DNA of 64,000 nt from Trematomus loennbergii (taxonomy: Eukaryota > Chordata > Actinopteri > Perciformes > Nototheniidae). Numbering within the stretch: position 1 is the first letter of the stretch; each line of letters opens with the position of its first letter. The position numbers and the translations under genes were made by a program. The DNA lies in NCBI GenBank assembly GCA_012861695.1, contig JAAOOA010000324.1:343310-407309 (forward strand). Reading direction: 5' to 3'. This document shows, piece by piece, positions 22,763 to 34,233 of the stretch. The notes beneath the pieces are model-generated. The model made no database searches. It had not been told where the DNA came from and saw nothing but the letters and a program-made list of their open reading frames with translations.

Positions 22763-23631
22763 CAGCAGCACATTTTTTGTTTTAGCTCTCAACAAGTTTT
22801 TTAAATGTATCTTACCTTTTTTCACCTAGTTAACTTTTTTTTTTATTCATGCATATTTGACTAATCACTCCCCCCTCAAATGGAAATATGTGTTTACATA
22901 AATGGTGACCAAATCGTTTGAGACCCACTGAGATAACTTAGACTAAGTTAACTATCTAAACACTCAGAGAGTCCTTAACTATCTAAACACTCAGAGAGTC
23001 CTTAACCTCACCTAAGGACTCTCTCTCTTTCTCTCGCTCGCGCCATTCATACACACACCCTCCCGAGCTTGAATGACACACAGAGACCAATCGAGGGCTT
23101 TGATGTATGATCTGTATGACAGTGGCAATGTCGGCAGGCCACATCTTGCGTTCACAACAGGCGCGCCGGATTCATTTTAGAAGTGGGGGGGCCAAAAAAG
23201 TGTGTGTGTATGGCCCAATCCAAACCACGCCCTACACCCTACCCCTACACACTCCCCCTCCGTGACGGAGTGAACTCCGTGGAGTGACACATGAGGCTCC
23301 TCCTGTCAGATGGAGGGAGTAGATACAGCGGCAAGCTTTGGGACAAACTCCCCTCTCTCCGGCAGAAACAGGAAATGCCGTAACTGTATGTAACAACGGT
23401 TTCAAATCAGCATCTCTTTGACAAAAAATGTAAATTAATAACTCAAATAAAACTCCAAACATCTTTCATTGTGTTACTTTTTGTAAAGCTCTTTTAGTTT
23501 TAAACCTGATGTTTATAAGCTTCTTAGTTTTTGCAACAGTCTCTAAATATACACAACTTTATAATAAAATGCACACATTTACCTTTTTCCTTCTAAAATA
23601 TGAGGTTATCATGAGGTTGTTAACATCGCAG

Positions 23632-24421
23632 TTTATCAGTGTGTTATTGATTCTGCGTCAGTCTTAGGACAGTCATACATTCCTAGGAAGTCTTCATGGA
23701 CAACATAATCAGCTGATACCCATCGTACAGTCAGAGACAACTGTTCATACCCGGAGCAATCGCGAGTTTCATCCACAATAACTGCATAGTGTTTTGCATT
23801 GCTTTTAATTTCAGTTAATATAGTGGTGAGAGACTCCCGATACATTTGATTTATAAGTTAATTAATTGTCTCGTGTGATGCATATTTCCCGGTGAGCATG
23901 AAGCTTTTCAGAGTGGGGTTTTTCTCAGCTACGAGTTCAACTAGCTTTTGGAAATTGCTGCTCTCCTTATCCGCATGCCCCCTGATTGCTAGGCCCTGTC
24001 GGGTTAAAAACTGCAGACAGCGCAGTTGCTCCATCATTCCATCTCTTCTTTTTTCCTGCTCAATACGCCGTTGTTTGACAAGCTGTATGTTGACTGTGTT
24101 TGACTGAAGAAAGCGCACTTTTTTTTAATACACTTCTGTGTAAATGAGATTTTCGTGGCTGTCCAGGAGGCTTTGACACTTTTTCCAGTTATTAACTCCG
24201 GTATTAACAAAGCTATCATCTCCACATTTTGAGAAAGTCACAAGCCGTTTGACAGCAGCAAATCTGCATATTTCACAGAAGGCCCGTTTAGTGGTTTTGC
24301 AAAGAATGAACCACTCTCTGTTTTTGTACCATTCTGCGTTGAAGTACCTTTCTCTTTGCCCAAATAATCTAGCGGTCTCCTTTTTTTCGACAGTTACGGC
24401 CCAGTTACGGCCCCTACACAC
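23632..24421 (-). pseudogene. hAT transposase remnant (ZMYM1/DUF4371-like)
   Basis: Read on the minus strand, three consecutive pieces keep family order: a TTF-type zinc-finger region (FNAEWYKNREWFILC, FCEICRFAAVKRLVTF) at about 24421-24125; a middle piece with GLAIRGHADKESSNF at 24118-23858; and the start of the catalytic core with HYAVIVDETRDCSGYEQLSL at 23845-23636. Stops and frame changes separate them and the C-terminal half is absent. The DET(R)D motif and domain order are those of hAT-type zinc-finger MYM/TTF transposases. It is dead as it stands. Confidence 0.75.
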
Positions 24422-25075
24422 GCTTCAACGCTTCTGCCCATTCACTTTGAATGGGGTGACGTCACGCTTCGCCAAACTGCATTGTGGGAGCAAAGCGTAG
24501 CTTTTCTCGCGGTGCTCGCTGCAAAGTAGAGCAATGTTCTACTTTTGAAGCTTCGACGGAGGCGTCAGCCAATCAAATCCCGCTTATGCAAATCTGTCAG
24601 TACAAGCACTAGCCAATCAAACTGTGTGTGTGCAGGGGCGGACTGGCTATCGGGAAGTTCGGGACGAATCCCGATGGGCCGGTACTGAAGTGGGCCGGTC
24701 GGACGATGTGGGCCGGTCGGATAAGTCACTAGCAACCGCCCCCCGTTGACACTTACTAACGGTAATTACTTGCGGTACCGAGGTGGGCCGGCGGTACCGA
24801 AGTGGGCCGGTCGAGAGTCCCGGGCTGATTTGTAGTCCCAGTCCGCCCCTGCCGCCGTGTGTAGGCGGCGTTACGGCCCGTCCACACGGCTGCGTGCGTT
24901 GAAGCTTGCCGGCGGGGGGGGCTGAAACTCGACCAACAACCAATCACATGAATCTCCCGCCCCGGACACACAAGCACGCGGTTTGATTGGCTAGAGCTTG
25001 TACTGGCATATGAAAATTCAGAGAAAATTATAGGAATCAACACAGCGTCCAAAGGAGAAAAAAGCGTTTTACTCT
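24412..25075. mobile_element. Harbinger-like MITE fragments with nested hAT MITE
   Basis: Blocks cttctgcccattcactttga, atggggtgacgtcac and catgaatctcccgcc are shared with 47942-48516 and 60925-61435. The middle is interrupted at 24633-24851 by a short element with ends CAGGGGCGGACTGG and CCAGTCCGCCCCTG (hAT type). No clean target duplication was found. Confidence 0.6.
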
Positions 25076-25835
25076 AAATATTTTGAATCGGGTGCCTCCA
25101 TGCTGGCCGTCACAGTTGTGATTGGTCAACCGCTCAGAGATGTCCCGCCTCTCAGCCTATGGTGTACAATGTGTTGGAGCGCTAGCCAATGGGAGCTAAG
25201 TGTTCCGTAGTGATGTCATTATGTTCAGGAAGTAAACAAAGTTTTAGGCATTTTAGACAGGGGGGGCCTGGAGAGAAACTCCCTCTTGTCGCAACAGTAA
25301 AATAATCAAAAGCAAAATTACATTTTGTGTTTTCATGCAATTTATATTCTAGTACTGTTGTGTTCTCTGTTTTGAACACACGGTGGTGCTGTTTCTACTC
25401 ATGGCGGCCTTTTTTCTCCATTAAATAATTAAAGTTTCATACACAATACACAATGATGTAGAAAATTATACAATATTCTTCATTTTACACTTCATTTTTA
25501 AATATTTGTGTATCTTTTTAAATCATTATTTTGTATCCAAAGCATTGTTAATATCTCAGGTTCTGTCTTTGTATATTTGACTGAGTTCCTTTAAAACTGA
25601 TTATTTGAGGGTGATCATATAAAAAAGTTGGGCTGTTTGTGTAATTACCTTTTTTACCCTGAAGGACTTCATAACATCGGTTCTGAAAAGCACTACAAAG
25701 ATAAAATGCATTTATTTTATATCTATATTTCAACGTTTATATTTACTGTGATAGATCGAAGCCATGTTGAACTGTGATTACTGTTTACTAATATTAAAAT
25801 AAATGATTGTGATTTTTTTTTAAACCATTTTTATA

Positions 25836-26224
25836 TTAAAGGTGGGGTAGGTAATTTTGGAGAAACCAGCTCGAGTGCGCTAGAATTTGAAAATACACAG
25901 CCGGGAAAAATCTGCCACTTCCTTACAGAGCCCCTCCTCCAACACACACGAACGCACACATGACCAATGAGGGCACGAGATAAGTTTGTCACAGATGGAA
26001 GGCTGACAGGCAGGTAGGCCATCCAGTTATTTTAGCCGGGCCGGCTCAGATGATTGGTCGTGCTTTTTACAGTACTACAGCTTCCACAGATGATATTTAT
26101 TTATGGATTTTTTGTCAAAGCACTTAAGATATTCATTGCTATCGGGATGTTAAGAGCATTCCATGGAATATAACAAAAAGTGTATCTCGAGCCGGTTTCT
26201 CAAACTTACCTACCCCACCTTTAA
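25836..26224. mobile_element. TTAA-flanked MITE (GGTGGGGTAGG family), full copy
   Basis: TTAA at 25836-25839 and 26221-26224. Inverted ends begin AGGTGGGGTAGGTAA. The same family lies at 38563-38950 (full), 41319-41699 (full) and 59728-59977 (truncated). It has no coding capacity and is piggyBac-type by its target site. Confidence 0.8.
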
Positions 26225-26756
26225 AGGTCACCTATTGTGCAAAATCCACTTCTTCATGTCTCTTCTACATCAACATGTGTCCCCTCTTCTTCATGTCTCT
26301 TCTACATCACATGTGTCCCCTCTGTGTAAAGAGACTCTGAAAGTTTCAGGAACAAAGATTCTCTCTCTTTTTGTCCTGATCCATTTCTATAAAAACCTGT
26401 CTGAAAATGATCTGATCAGATTTTGGCCACTTATGATGTCATAACGATTTTTGTCTTGTGTAACCATTAGCCAATCAGCAACCAAGGTCCCCCCCCACCT
26501 TATCACCTGAATCTCCTCCTAGAGCACCATTGAGTTCTTTGTAACCAAATCTCTCTCAGAGGGGCGTGGGGAGGGGCTCCTTATTTTCATCTAAAGTAAC
26601 AGACAGAGAATCAGCACTTTGAAACAGGGCTGAAACAGAGGGGATTATGGGTAATGCTGCAATGATCTGTTTGGTGTTTCAGCCAATCAGAGACAGGTTC
26701 TGTATATATCTGAGACCTGTAATATATTCTTGAAAAGAGTATAATAGAGGACCTTT
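26221..26756. mobile_element. TTAA-type MITE carrying two minisatellite units
   Basis: Begins AGGTCACCTATTGTGC at the TTAA shared with the preceding MITE and ends near ataatagaggacct. At 26259-26320 it holds two copies of the 38-bp unit that is expanded at 184-1096. Confidence 0.7.
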
Positions 26757-26759
26757 TTT

Positions 26760-27735
26760 CAGTTTAATTTGATTTGTTTTGTATATATGTTGGCCTGTGT
26801 GTGGTTTCAAAGCAGCACAATATCTAGTTTCCATTTCTCAGAAATAACCCCGAATAATCTCACCACAACTGACCACGCAGACAGGAAACGGCCGATTAAA
26901 TCAAATAAAAATCACTAACAATAACTGGGTTTATTTTTGTTCAACACTCAAGATTAACTATAATGTGAGAACATAAATGAAAAGTTTGGAAGTTTTTGTG
27001 TAATTTTTCAGATCATTTTGGTCGACTTTGGACAGATATGAGATGTGTTTAAGGTTGGGGTAAAACTTCACACCCTTTGTTTGCATGGACGGAAAATAAA
27101 ACCACTAACACTTTCCACTTCCTGTTCACCGTCAGCAGCGTTATGTGCTTTGTTCCTAACACAACTCACATTTACAACATTTCTTCTAATCAAAACCAAA
27201 CTAACGCGAAACAAGAGGACGAGGAAAGTGTATTTTCTGTTGATGTTGTGTAGTAGGATAATGAATCCATTTTTTATATATACATGTTTTCTTTCTTTCT
27301 GTGATGTCGATTTGGTTAGCTGGCCGGCTCTTGTGATTGGTCAACCACTTCCAGATGTCCCGTCCCTTAGCCTATCACGTTGGAGCACTAGCCAATAAGA
27401 GCGTGAGTGTTACATAGTGATGCACTGTGTTCTGGAAGTAAACAAAGGAGTCCAATGGAGGCGTGTCATACTTTTTACTAGACTACATTTATTTAAAATA
27501 AAATAAAACGTTATACACCTTTGACATAATGCATCCCTAAAGATTAACCATCTTTTTGACATATAAAGAGGTACAAACATTCAATATATTACACAAAGTT
27601 AAGAAATCTGAATACTTCTTCCAACCATAATGTATGTTTACTTACTAAACAAGCATACAAAATTATCATGGTGTACGTAGAGCAGAATTGACTTTCCCCA
27701 TTTCTCCCAGTTTGTTAGGATCTTACAACTTCATA
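26760..27735. other. no gene recognised; dispersed repeat pieces
   Basis: Segment 27325-27450 (gtgattggtcaacc... aagtaaacaaag) repeats sequence at 25118-25245. Otherwise AT-rich, with no exon seen. Confidence 0.4.
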
Positions 27736-27739
27736 TTCA

Positions 27740-27795
27740 TCATATTTCCATGACGACGTCTTTGCTGCCTCGTCTCTGTGCGTCCGTCCGAGCTG
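27740..27795 (-). CDS. gene D tail exon
   Basis: Acceptor CTGCTCGCAG followed 3 nt later by a second CAG (NAGNAG), so the exon may start at 27795 or 27792. Encodes [17 protein letters not shown] and a TGA at 27742-27740. Confidence 0.55.
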
Positions 27796-30700
27796 CTGCG
27801 AGCAGAAAGAGATCAGGTGTCAAGGAATATAATTGTTGAATCTATGTCTTAACAATCACTAAATATCATTCTGCTAAAGGCTTTGCTCATATGTTTTTAA
27901 AGTGCTTTAGGGTCTGATTAGAGACTGAAAAAGTCCCTTGATTTTTGTTTTGGAAGGCATGTATAAAGGACATTTCAGAAAGGAAAATAAAAGCGCTTTA
28001 GAAAAAGACAGAGGCCAAAATAATGTCGGGCTATAAAGGAACTACAGCACGGTCACATGACTTCACGTCACCACCGCTAAGCTAAAGGTGGCTAATGTTG
28101 GGCTATAAAGAACTACAGCACGGTCACATGACTTCACGTCACCACCGCTAAGCTAAAGGTGGCTAATGTTGGGCTATAAAGAACTACAGCACGGTCACAT
28201 GACTTCACGTCACCACCGCTAAGCTAAAGGTGGCTAATGTTGGGCTATAAAAGAACTACAGCACGGTCACATGACTTCACGTCACCACCGCTAAGCTAAA
28301 GGTGGCTAATGTTGGGCTATAAAGGAACTACAGCACGGTCACATGACTTCACGTCACCACCGCTAAGCTAAAGGTGGCTAATGTTGGGCTATAAAGGAAC
28401 TACAGCACGGTCACATGACTTCACGTCACCACCGCTAAGCTAAAGGAAGCTCTTAGATGCTACTAATTTCAGGGTTTCAGGATTCATTCCTGCAGCTCTC
28501 TATAACATAGTGTGATATCAAGTTTTATCCGTGGTCCCTTCCTCGTCTTACCTCTGTTCCTGTCTCTGTAAATGAGTCCCAGTAAGATGGTGGACAGCAA
28601 GAAAGGAGTTCCCACCACCAGGTGACACATCAGCCGGGGAACCGAAACGTGGCAGGAAGCTGCAGGCGGAGCTGAAGAGGAACCTGTGGAGAAAAATCAA
28701 TCAATCAATCGATCAACCAACCAACCAACCAACCAACCAATCAACAAATTAACCAATCAACAAATTAACCAACCAATCAACCCATCAATCAACCAACCAA
28801 TCAATCAATCAATCAACCAACCAACCAACCAACAAACAAATTAACCAACCAATCAACCGATCAATCAATGAACCAATCAATCAAACAATCAACCAATCAT
28901 CACTCTTACCGATTCTGTCTGTACCGTTTCTGTCTGTACCGTTTCTGTCTGTACCGTTTCCTAAAAGATAAGATGTACTTTACTCATAACAGCAGCATGT
29001 TAGAACAAGGCATGCCCATGATGTAATGATAAAATAAAAAGAGTAGAAAATAAACAAACATAAAATACAAACATCTCAAAATAGTAAATAAAAAGTTGAA
29101 TATATATGTTTATGTTGACAATGAAAGATACACATCTGTAGACTATCAGTCAAACTATGAAGGGTCAAATTACAGCTAACAAAATGTAAAAGTAGGATAT
29201 AACTCTCCCCTATATATATCAGTTATAAAGCACCTGTAAATTCTTCTTGTAGGGTGAAATTCCCCAATGAATCACCTTCTGGTAAGAAACAAACAGATAT
29301 ACAAGTTTAAACCAAGGTTGTGTTATTTAATGAAGAGTTAAAGCATTTAAAAGCATCAATCTATTCCAGCTGGAAGGACAGATAACTATGTAGTACAAGG
29401 AATCCGACAAGAAACCCAATAAATGTATACAGAGAGATAGGAAGGAAAGGGGGGATGAAGGCCACTAGGTCATTAACATCCTTATGTTTACATTAACAGA
29501 AGGAAGCCAGGCGTGTGTAGTGAAGTTGTGAAGAAGCCTCTGGGTCAAAAACAAGTTTGCAAAGACAAAATATAACTTAAATGATAAGTTTCCTGGATGG
29601 TTCTCACCTTCCACAGTGAGCCAGGTGCCCACAGACTCTCCCACCTCAGGGATGCTGCAGCTGTAGAGTCCTTCGTCAGATTTGGAAACCCCGCGGATGG
29701 TCATCTCTCCCGTGCGGCTGCTGGCGACGAAGAGGCCGTCTCTCTGGAAGTGGAACGTGTGGTCGGAGGAAAACGACTCGGCCTGACAGTGCAGCGTCGC
29801 ATCGGATCCTTCTGACAGCGGGAGGACAGGACATTTCAGGAGCACCGGGCGATCTGAGGAGGAGAGAGAGAGAGACGCCTTTTGAGACTTTTCTATGGGA
29901 TTAACGTGAGTCTGCATGCCTTTATGAAAGCAAGGCTACAGTCAGAGAGGGCCAAAGTACACATCCTCTCCTCAAGTAGAAATACAGATACTCGTGTTTA
30001 AAAATACTCTGGTGAAAGTAGAAGTACTGACTAAACTTCTTTACTCAAGTAAAAGTAAAGAGGCTTTGAAATGTACTTCAGTAAAAAGTACCCATAACTA
30101 GCAGCTGTTTTAAAGAGTACCTGACCTCCCTTTATATTAATAGAACAATAATGTCATTGTTAGCTAATGAATGTTTCCATGCTGAACAACGGCAACATGA
30201 CAACGTTTTCATTGGTCCCTCTTCTTTAGAGAAGACCAGGAAATGATGGATACACGGATCGTGTTCAAATCAATAGGCACGCAATGACTCTAAATAATAA
30301 TGATCACGCCACCAAACACACATTCAAACTAAAGGAACCAGCCTGTTTGGGAAATGTGAGAAGTAGAAAGTACAGGTATTTGGTTCAACATGTAAGAAGT
30401 AGAAAGTACAGGTATTTGTTCAACATGTAAGAAGTAGAAAGTACAGGTATTTGTGTTCAACATGTAAGAAGTAGAAAGTACAGGTATTTGTGTTCAACAT
30501 GTAAGAAGTAGAAAGTACAGGTATTTGTTCAACATGTAAGAAGTAGAAAGTACAGGTATTTGGTTCAACATGTAAGAAGTAGAAAGTACAGGTATTTGTT
30601 CAACATGTAAGAAGTAGAAAGTACAGGTATTTGTGTTCAACATGTAAGAAGTAGAAAGTACAGGTATTTGTGTTCAACATGTAAGAAGTAGAAAGTACAG

Positions 30701-33700
30701 GTATTTGGTTCAACATGTAAGAAGTAGAAAGTACAGGTATTTGTGTTCAACATGTAAGAAGTAGAAAGTACAGGTATTTGTGTTCAAATGTAAGAAGTAG
30801 AAAGTACAGGTATTTGTGTTCAAATGTAAGAAGTAGAAAGTACAGGTATTTGTGTTCAACATGTAAGAAGTAGAAAGTACAGGTATTTGTGTTCAACATG
30901 TAAGAAGTAGAAAGTACAGGTATTTGTGTTCAACATGTAAGAAGTAGAAAGTACAGGTATTTGTGTTCAACATGTAAGAAGTAGAAAGTACAGGTATTTG
31001 TGTTCAACATGTAAGAAGTAGAAAGTACAGGTATTTGGTTCAACATGTAAGAAGTAGAAAGTACAGGTATTTGTGTTCAACATGTAAGAAGTAGAAAGTA
31101 CAGGTATTTGTGTTCAACATGTAAGAAGTAGAAAGTACAGGTATTTGTGTTCAAATGTAAGAAGTAGAAAGTACAGGTATTTGTGTTCAAATGTAAGAAG
31201 TAGAAAGTACAGGTATTTGTGTTCAAATGTAAGAAGTAGAAAGTACAGGTATTTGTGTTCAAATGTAAGAAGTAGAAAGTACAGGTATTTGTGTTCAAAT
31301 GTAAGAAGTAGAAAGTACAGGTATTTGTGTTCAACATGTAAGAAGTAGAAAGTACAGGTATTTGGTTCAACATGTAAGAAGTAGAAAGTACAGGTATTTG
31401 TGTTCAACATGTAAGAAGTAGAAAGTACAGGTATTTTGGTTCAAAATGTAAGAAGTAGAAAGTTCAGGTATTTGTGTTCAAAATGTAAGAAGTAGAAAGT
31501 ACAGGTATTTGTGTTCAACATGTAAGAAGTAGAAAGTACAGGTATTTGGGTTCAACATGTAAGAAGTAGAAAGTACAGGTATTTGTGTTCAACATGTAAG
31601 AAGTAGAAAGTACAGGTATTGTGTTCAACATGTAAGAAGTAGAAAGTACAGGTATTTGGGTTCAACATGTAAGAAGTAGAAAGTACAGGTATTTGGGTTC
31701 AACATGTAAGAAGTAGAAAGTACAGGTATTTGTGTTCAACATGTAAGAAGTAGAAAGTACAGGTATTTGTGTTCAACATGTAAGAAGTAGAAAGTACAGG
31801 TATTGGGTTCAACATGTAAGAAGTAGAAAGTACAGGTATTTGTGTTCAACATGTAAGAAGTAGAAAGTACAGGTATTTGTGTTCAAAATGTAAGAAGTAG
31901 AAAGTACAGGTATTTGTGTTCAAAATGTAAGAAGTAGAAAGTACAGGTATTTGTGTTCAACATGTAAGAAGTAGAAAGTACAGGTATTTGTGTTCAACAT
32001 GTAAGAAGTAGAAAGTACAGGTATTTGTGTTCAACATGTAAGAAGTAGAAAGTACAGGTATTTGTGTTCAACATGTGAGAAGTAGAAAGTACAGGTATTT
32101 GTGTTCAATATGTAAGAAGTAGAAAGTACAGGTATTTGTGTTCAACATGTAAGAAGTAGAAAGTACAGGTATTTGTGTTCAACATGTAAGAAGTAGAAAG
32201 TACAGGTATTTGTGTTCAACATGTAAGAAGTAGAAAGTTCAGGTATTTGAGTTCAAAATGTAAGAAGTAGAAAGTACAGGTATTTGTGTTCAAAATGTAA
32301 GAAGTAGAAAGTACAGGTATTGTGTTCAAAATGTAAGAAGTAGAAAGTACAGGTATTTGAGTTCAAAATGTAAGAAGTAGAAAGTTCAGGTATTTGTGTT
32401 CAAAATGTAAGAAGTAGAAAGTACAGGTATTTGTGTTCAACATGTAAGAAGTAGAAAGTACAGGTATTTGTGTTCAACATGTAAGAAGTAGAAAGTACAG
32501 GTATTTATGTTCAACATGTAAGAAGTAGAAAGTAGAGGTATTTGTGTTCAAAATGTAAGGAGTAGAAAGTACAGGTATTTGTGTTCAACATGTAAGAAGT
32601 AGAAAGTACAGGTATTTGTGTTCAAAATGTAAGGAGTAGAAAGTACAGGTATTTGTGTTCAACATGTAAGAAGTAGAAAGTACAGGTATTTGTGTTCAAA
32701 ATGTAAGAAGTAGAAAGTACAGGTATTTGGGTTCAACATGTAAGAAGTAGAAAGTACAGGTATTTGGGTTCAACATGTAAGAAGTCAAAGTAAAAAGTCA
32801 TCAGAAAAATAAGTAGTGGCGAAGTATTTGTACTCCACTACTTCCCACCTCTGGTTAAATGTAACGAGTTCATCAGGATTTTGTAATATCTATCAAACTG
32901 TAGACCCTACACTTCCACACCATCACAGAGTAAATAAGTTTCAGTACTTCTACATTCACCAGAGTATTTTTAAACACGAGTATCTGTACTTCTACTTGAG
33001 TAAAGGATGTACTTCGCCCTCTCTGCATGTCACCCTAAACCCTTGTTTAGTTTCCGTACCGGTGATAGTGATCTCGATGCTGTTGTTGCTCCTCCTCCCG
33101 TCTCCGGACTCGCACCAGTACACCCCGGTGTCAGAGGGGTAGGTGGTCCCCACGGTGCAGCATGCCCCAGAGGCTGTGGTCCCCACGGTGCAGCTCGCCC
33201 CGAGGCTGTGGTCCCCCAGCCGGAGCCACAGTCCCGGACTCCGCTTCCCGAAGTTTTCCTCTTCAACATCCAGTCGGTGCCGTTCAGCTGGTCCTCGCAG
33301 CTCAGAGAGAACGAATGATACCTGAAGAACTGAGACTGGTCGGGACTCACCTGGAGACAGGCTGCATGGAGGGGGTAATAATAAATACATGGGAATAATA
33401 ATAATAAATAAAAATGTAAATACATAAATAGAAAAAAAACAAGTAATAATAAATGAAGAAAAAATGTATAGTAAATTCAAAACATTGAAAATAAATAATA
33501 ATAAAGATAAATTAATAAAAATAGTAATAGATAATAAATTAAGAAATGAAAATAAATAAATAATAAATGATAGTGAATAAAGAAATAAAACAAATAATTA
33601 AACAATGACAAAATTATAATAAATTGTTAATCTAAAAATATGAAGAAATAATATATATTAATAAATACAACAAAAATTTTTTTTTATAATACCCAAATGC

Positions 33701-34233
33701 CTGAAGAGCAGGTGATAAGTAAGGAAATAAAATATACAGATACAAATTGTGGTGGGGGAGTGGAAAGTATAAAACGAAAAACAAAATGTGAAAATAAAGC
33801 AAATTAGCCAGAAAGCAAGCAAAGGATCATGAAAATAACTGATCGTCGAGCTATCTTACGACGATCAGTTATTTGACGCAGCACCTCTAAACCTGACGCA
33901 GGTGTTTGTGGTCGGGTTTCCTATTCGTTCAAAAGCAAATTAGTAAATATTACCTCAAACCTATTTTCTGTAAATGTGCATTAAAGCATCCCTTTTAGTT
34001 TAACGCTAAAACGTGAAGAAGTCCGAGAGGGTGTGAAGACTTCAGATACTGACACCCCGAATAAGAACATTATTTAATAACAAAACGTCCTTCTGAACAG
34101 CTGGTTTTGAGATTGGGTTTTAATTTGAAATTTGAGTCGACGCAACAATGCTCTAATAAATATATTAAATAATAAAATCACACCGGTACAGTTTGTACTC
34201 ACAGAGCATCAGGCAGAACGGTGGTAGCTGCAT
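27740..34233 (-). CDS. gene D: Fc-receptor-like Ig receptor (multi-exon, D1 frameshifted)
   Basis: Minus-strand exons: leader 34203-34233, D1 33060-33361, D2 29608-29853, stalk 29234-29278, stalk 28910-28960, TM 28552-28683, tail 27740-27795. It encodes a two-Ig FCRL-type surface receptor with an unusually long stalk made of two small phase-1 cassettes, one a triple NGTDR repeat. The tail ([17 protein letters not shown]) has no tyrosine motif. D1 contains a 33-bp tandem duplication with one copy a base short, which breaks the frame. A 2.4-kb minisatellite separates D1 and D2. The small exon completing the leader was not located. Confidence 0.7.
28028..28446 (-). repeat. 72-bp minisatellite, copy set 1
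   Basis: About six copies of a 71-73-bp unit (core cacggtcacatgacttcacg). The same unit in the opposite orientation forms seven copies at 51985-52507. Confidence 0.9.
28552..28683 (-). CDS. gene D transmembrane exon
   Basis: 132 nt, phase 1 to phase 1, acceptor CTCCACAG, donor GTAAGA. Encodes a Ser/Pro/Ala stalk, then [20 protein letters not shown], then IYRDRNR as stop-transfer. Confidence 0.7.
28695..28900. repeat. tetranucleotide repeat (AATC/AACC)n
   Basis: About 200 bp of mixed aatc and aacc tandem units in gene D intron, next to the stalk exon at 28910. Confidence 0.85.
28910..28960 (-). CDS. gene D stalk exon with three NGTDR repeats
   Basis: 51 nt, phase 1 to phase 1, acceptor TCTTTTAG, donor GTAAGA. 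Encodes NGTDR three times then I. Each repeat carries an N-glycosylation sequon N-G-T. The underlying DNA is a 15-bp tandem repeat (cgtttctgtctgtac). Confidence 0.6.
29234..29278 (-). CDS. gene D candidate stalk exon
   Basis: 45 nt, phase 1 to phase 1, acceptor GTTTGTTTCTTACCAG, donor GTGCTT. Encodes [14 protein letters not shown] with one sequon NFT. Phase and position fit, but the donor is weak. Confidence 0.45.
29608..29853 (-). CDS. gene D Ig domain D2 exon
   Basis: 246 nt, phase 1 to phase 1, acceptor CTCTCCTCCTCAG, donor GTGAGA. Encodes [20 protein letters not shown], then [15 protein letters not shown] and GTWLTVEG. The reading frame is intact. Confidence 0.8.
29965..32865 (-). mobile_element. 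non-autonomous element bearing a giant 37-bp minisatellite
   Basis: One end is cccacctctg (about 32865), the other cttctacttgagtag-like sequence at about 29970. Between them at 30345-32785 lie roughly 65 copies of a 37-bp unit (core aagaagtagaaagtacaggt). A second member with about 28 copies lies inverted at 41953-43490, with matching flanks on both sides. Confidence 0.75.
33060..33361 (-). CDS. gene D Ig domain D1 exon, one base short
   Basis: 302 nt against an expected 303. Starts [20 protein letters not shown] and ends [20 protein letters not shown] at a GTACGG donor. A 33-bp unit ([11 protein letters not shown]) is tandemly duplicated: 33148-33180 is 33 bp and 33181-33212 is 32 bp. The missing base in the second interval shifts the frame. 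Confidence 0.75.
33833..33874. repeat. 16-bp inverted repeat
   Basis: Arms 33833-33848 and 33859-33874 (aaataactgatcgtcg and its exact complement) with a 10-nt loop, in gene D intron 1. Confidence 0.75.
34203..34233 (-). CDS. gene D leader exon
   Basis: 31 nt, [10 protein letters not shown] plus one base, donor GTGAGT. Identical in length and phase to the leaders of genes A and B. Confidence 0.65.

Larger units (their letters stand above)
20797..24851. mobile_element. possible long hAT element or hAT-rich repeat block
   Basis: The left end at 20797 (CAGGGCCAGACTGGGAC, then caggccggg) resembles, in inverted form, the right end at about 24801-24851 (gtcccagtccgcccctg). A broken hAT transposase lies between. 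No matching 8-bp target duplication was found at these two points, so a single 4-kb element is only one reading. Confidence 0.35.

Noticed and set aside
24633..24851. Clean hAT insertion with 8-bp duplication
   Set aside because: The ends are good, but the flanks (tgtgtgtg and ccgccgtg) do not match, so no target duplication is claimed.
31077..31410. Open frames of about 98 codons in the 37-bp array
   Set aside because: Pure repeat translation, broken where unit length varies.
30345..32785. CRISPR-like appearance of regular repeats
   Set aside because: Units are contiguous 37-bp tandem copies without unique spacers, in a eukaryotic intron, with no cas genes.
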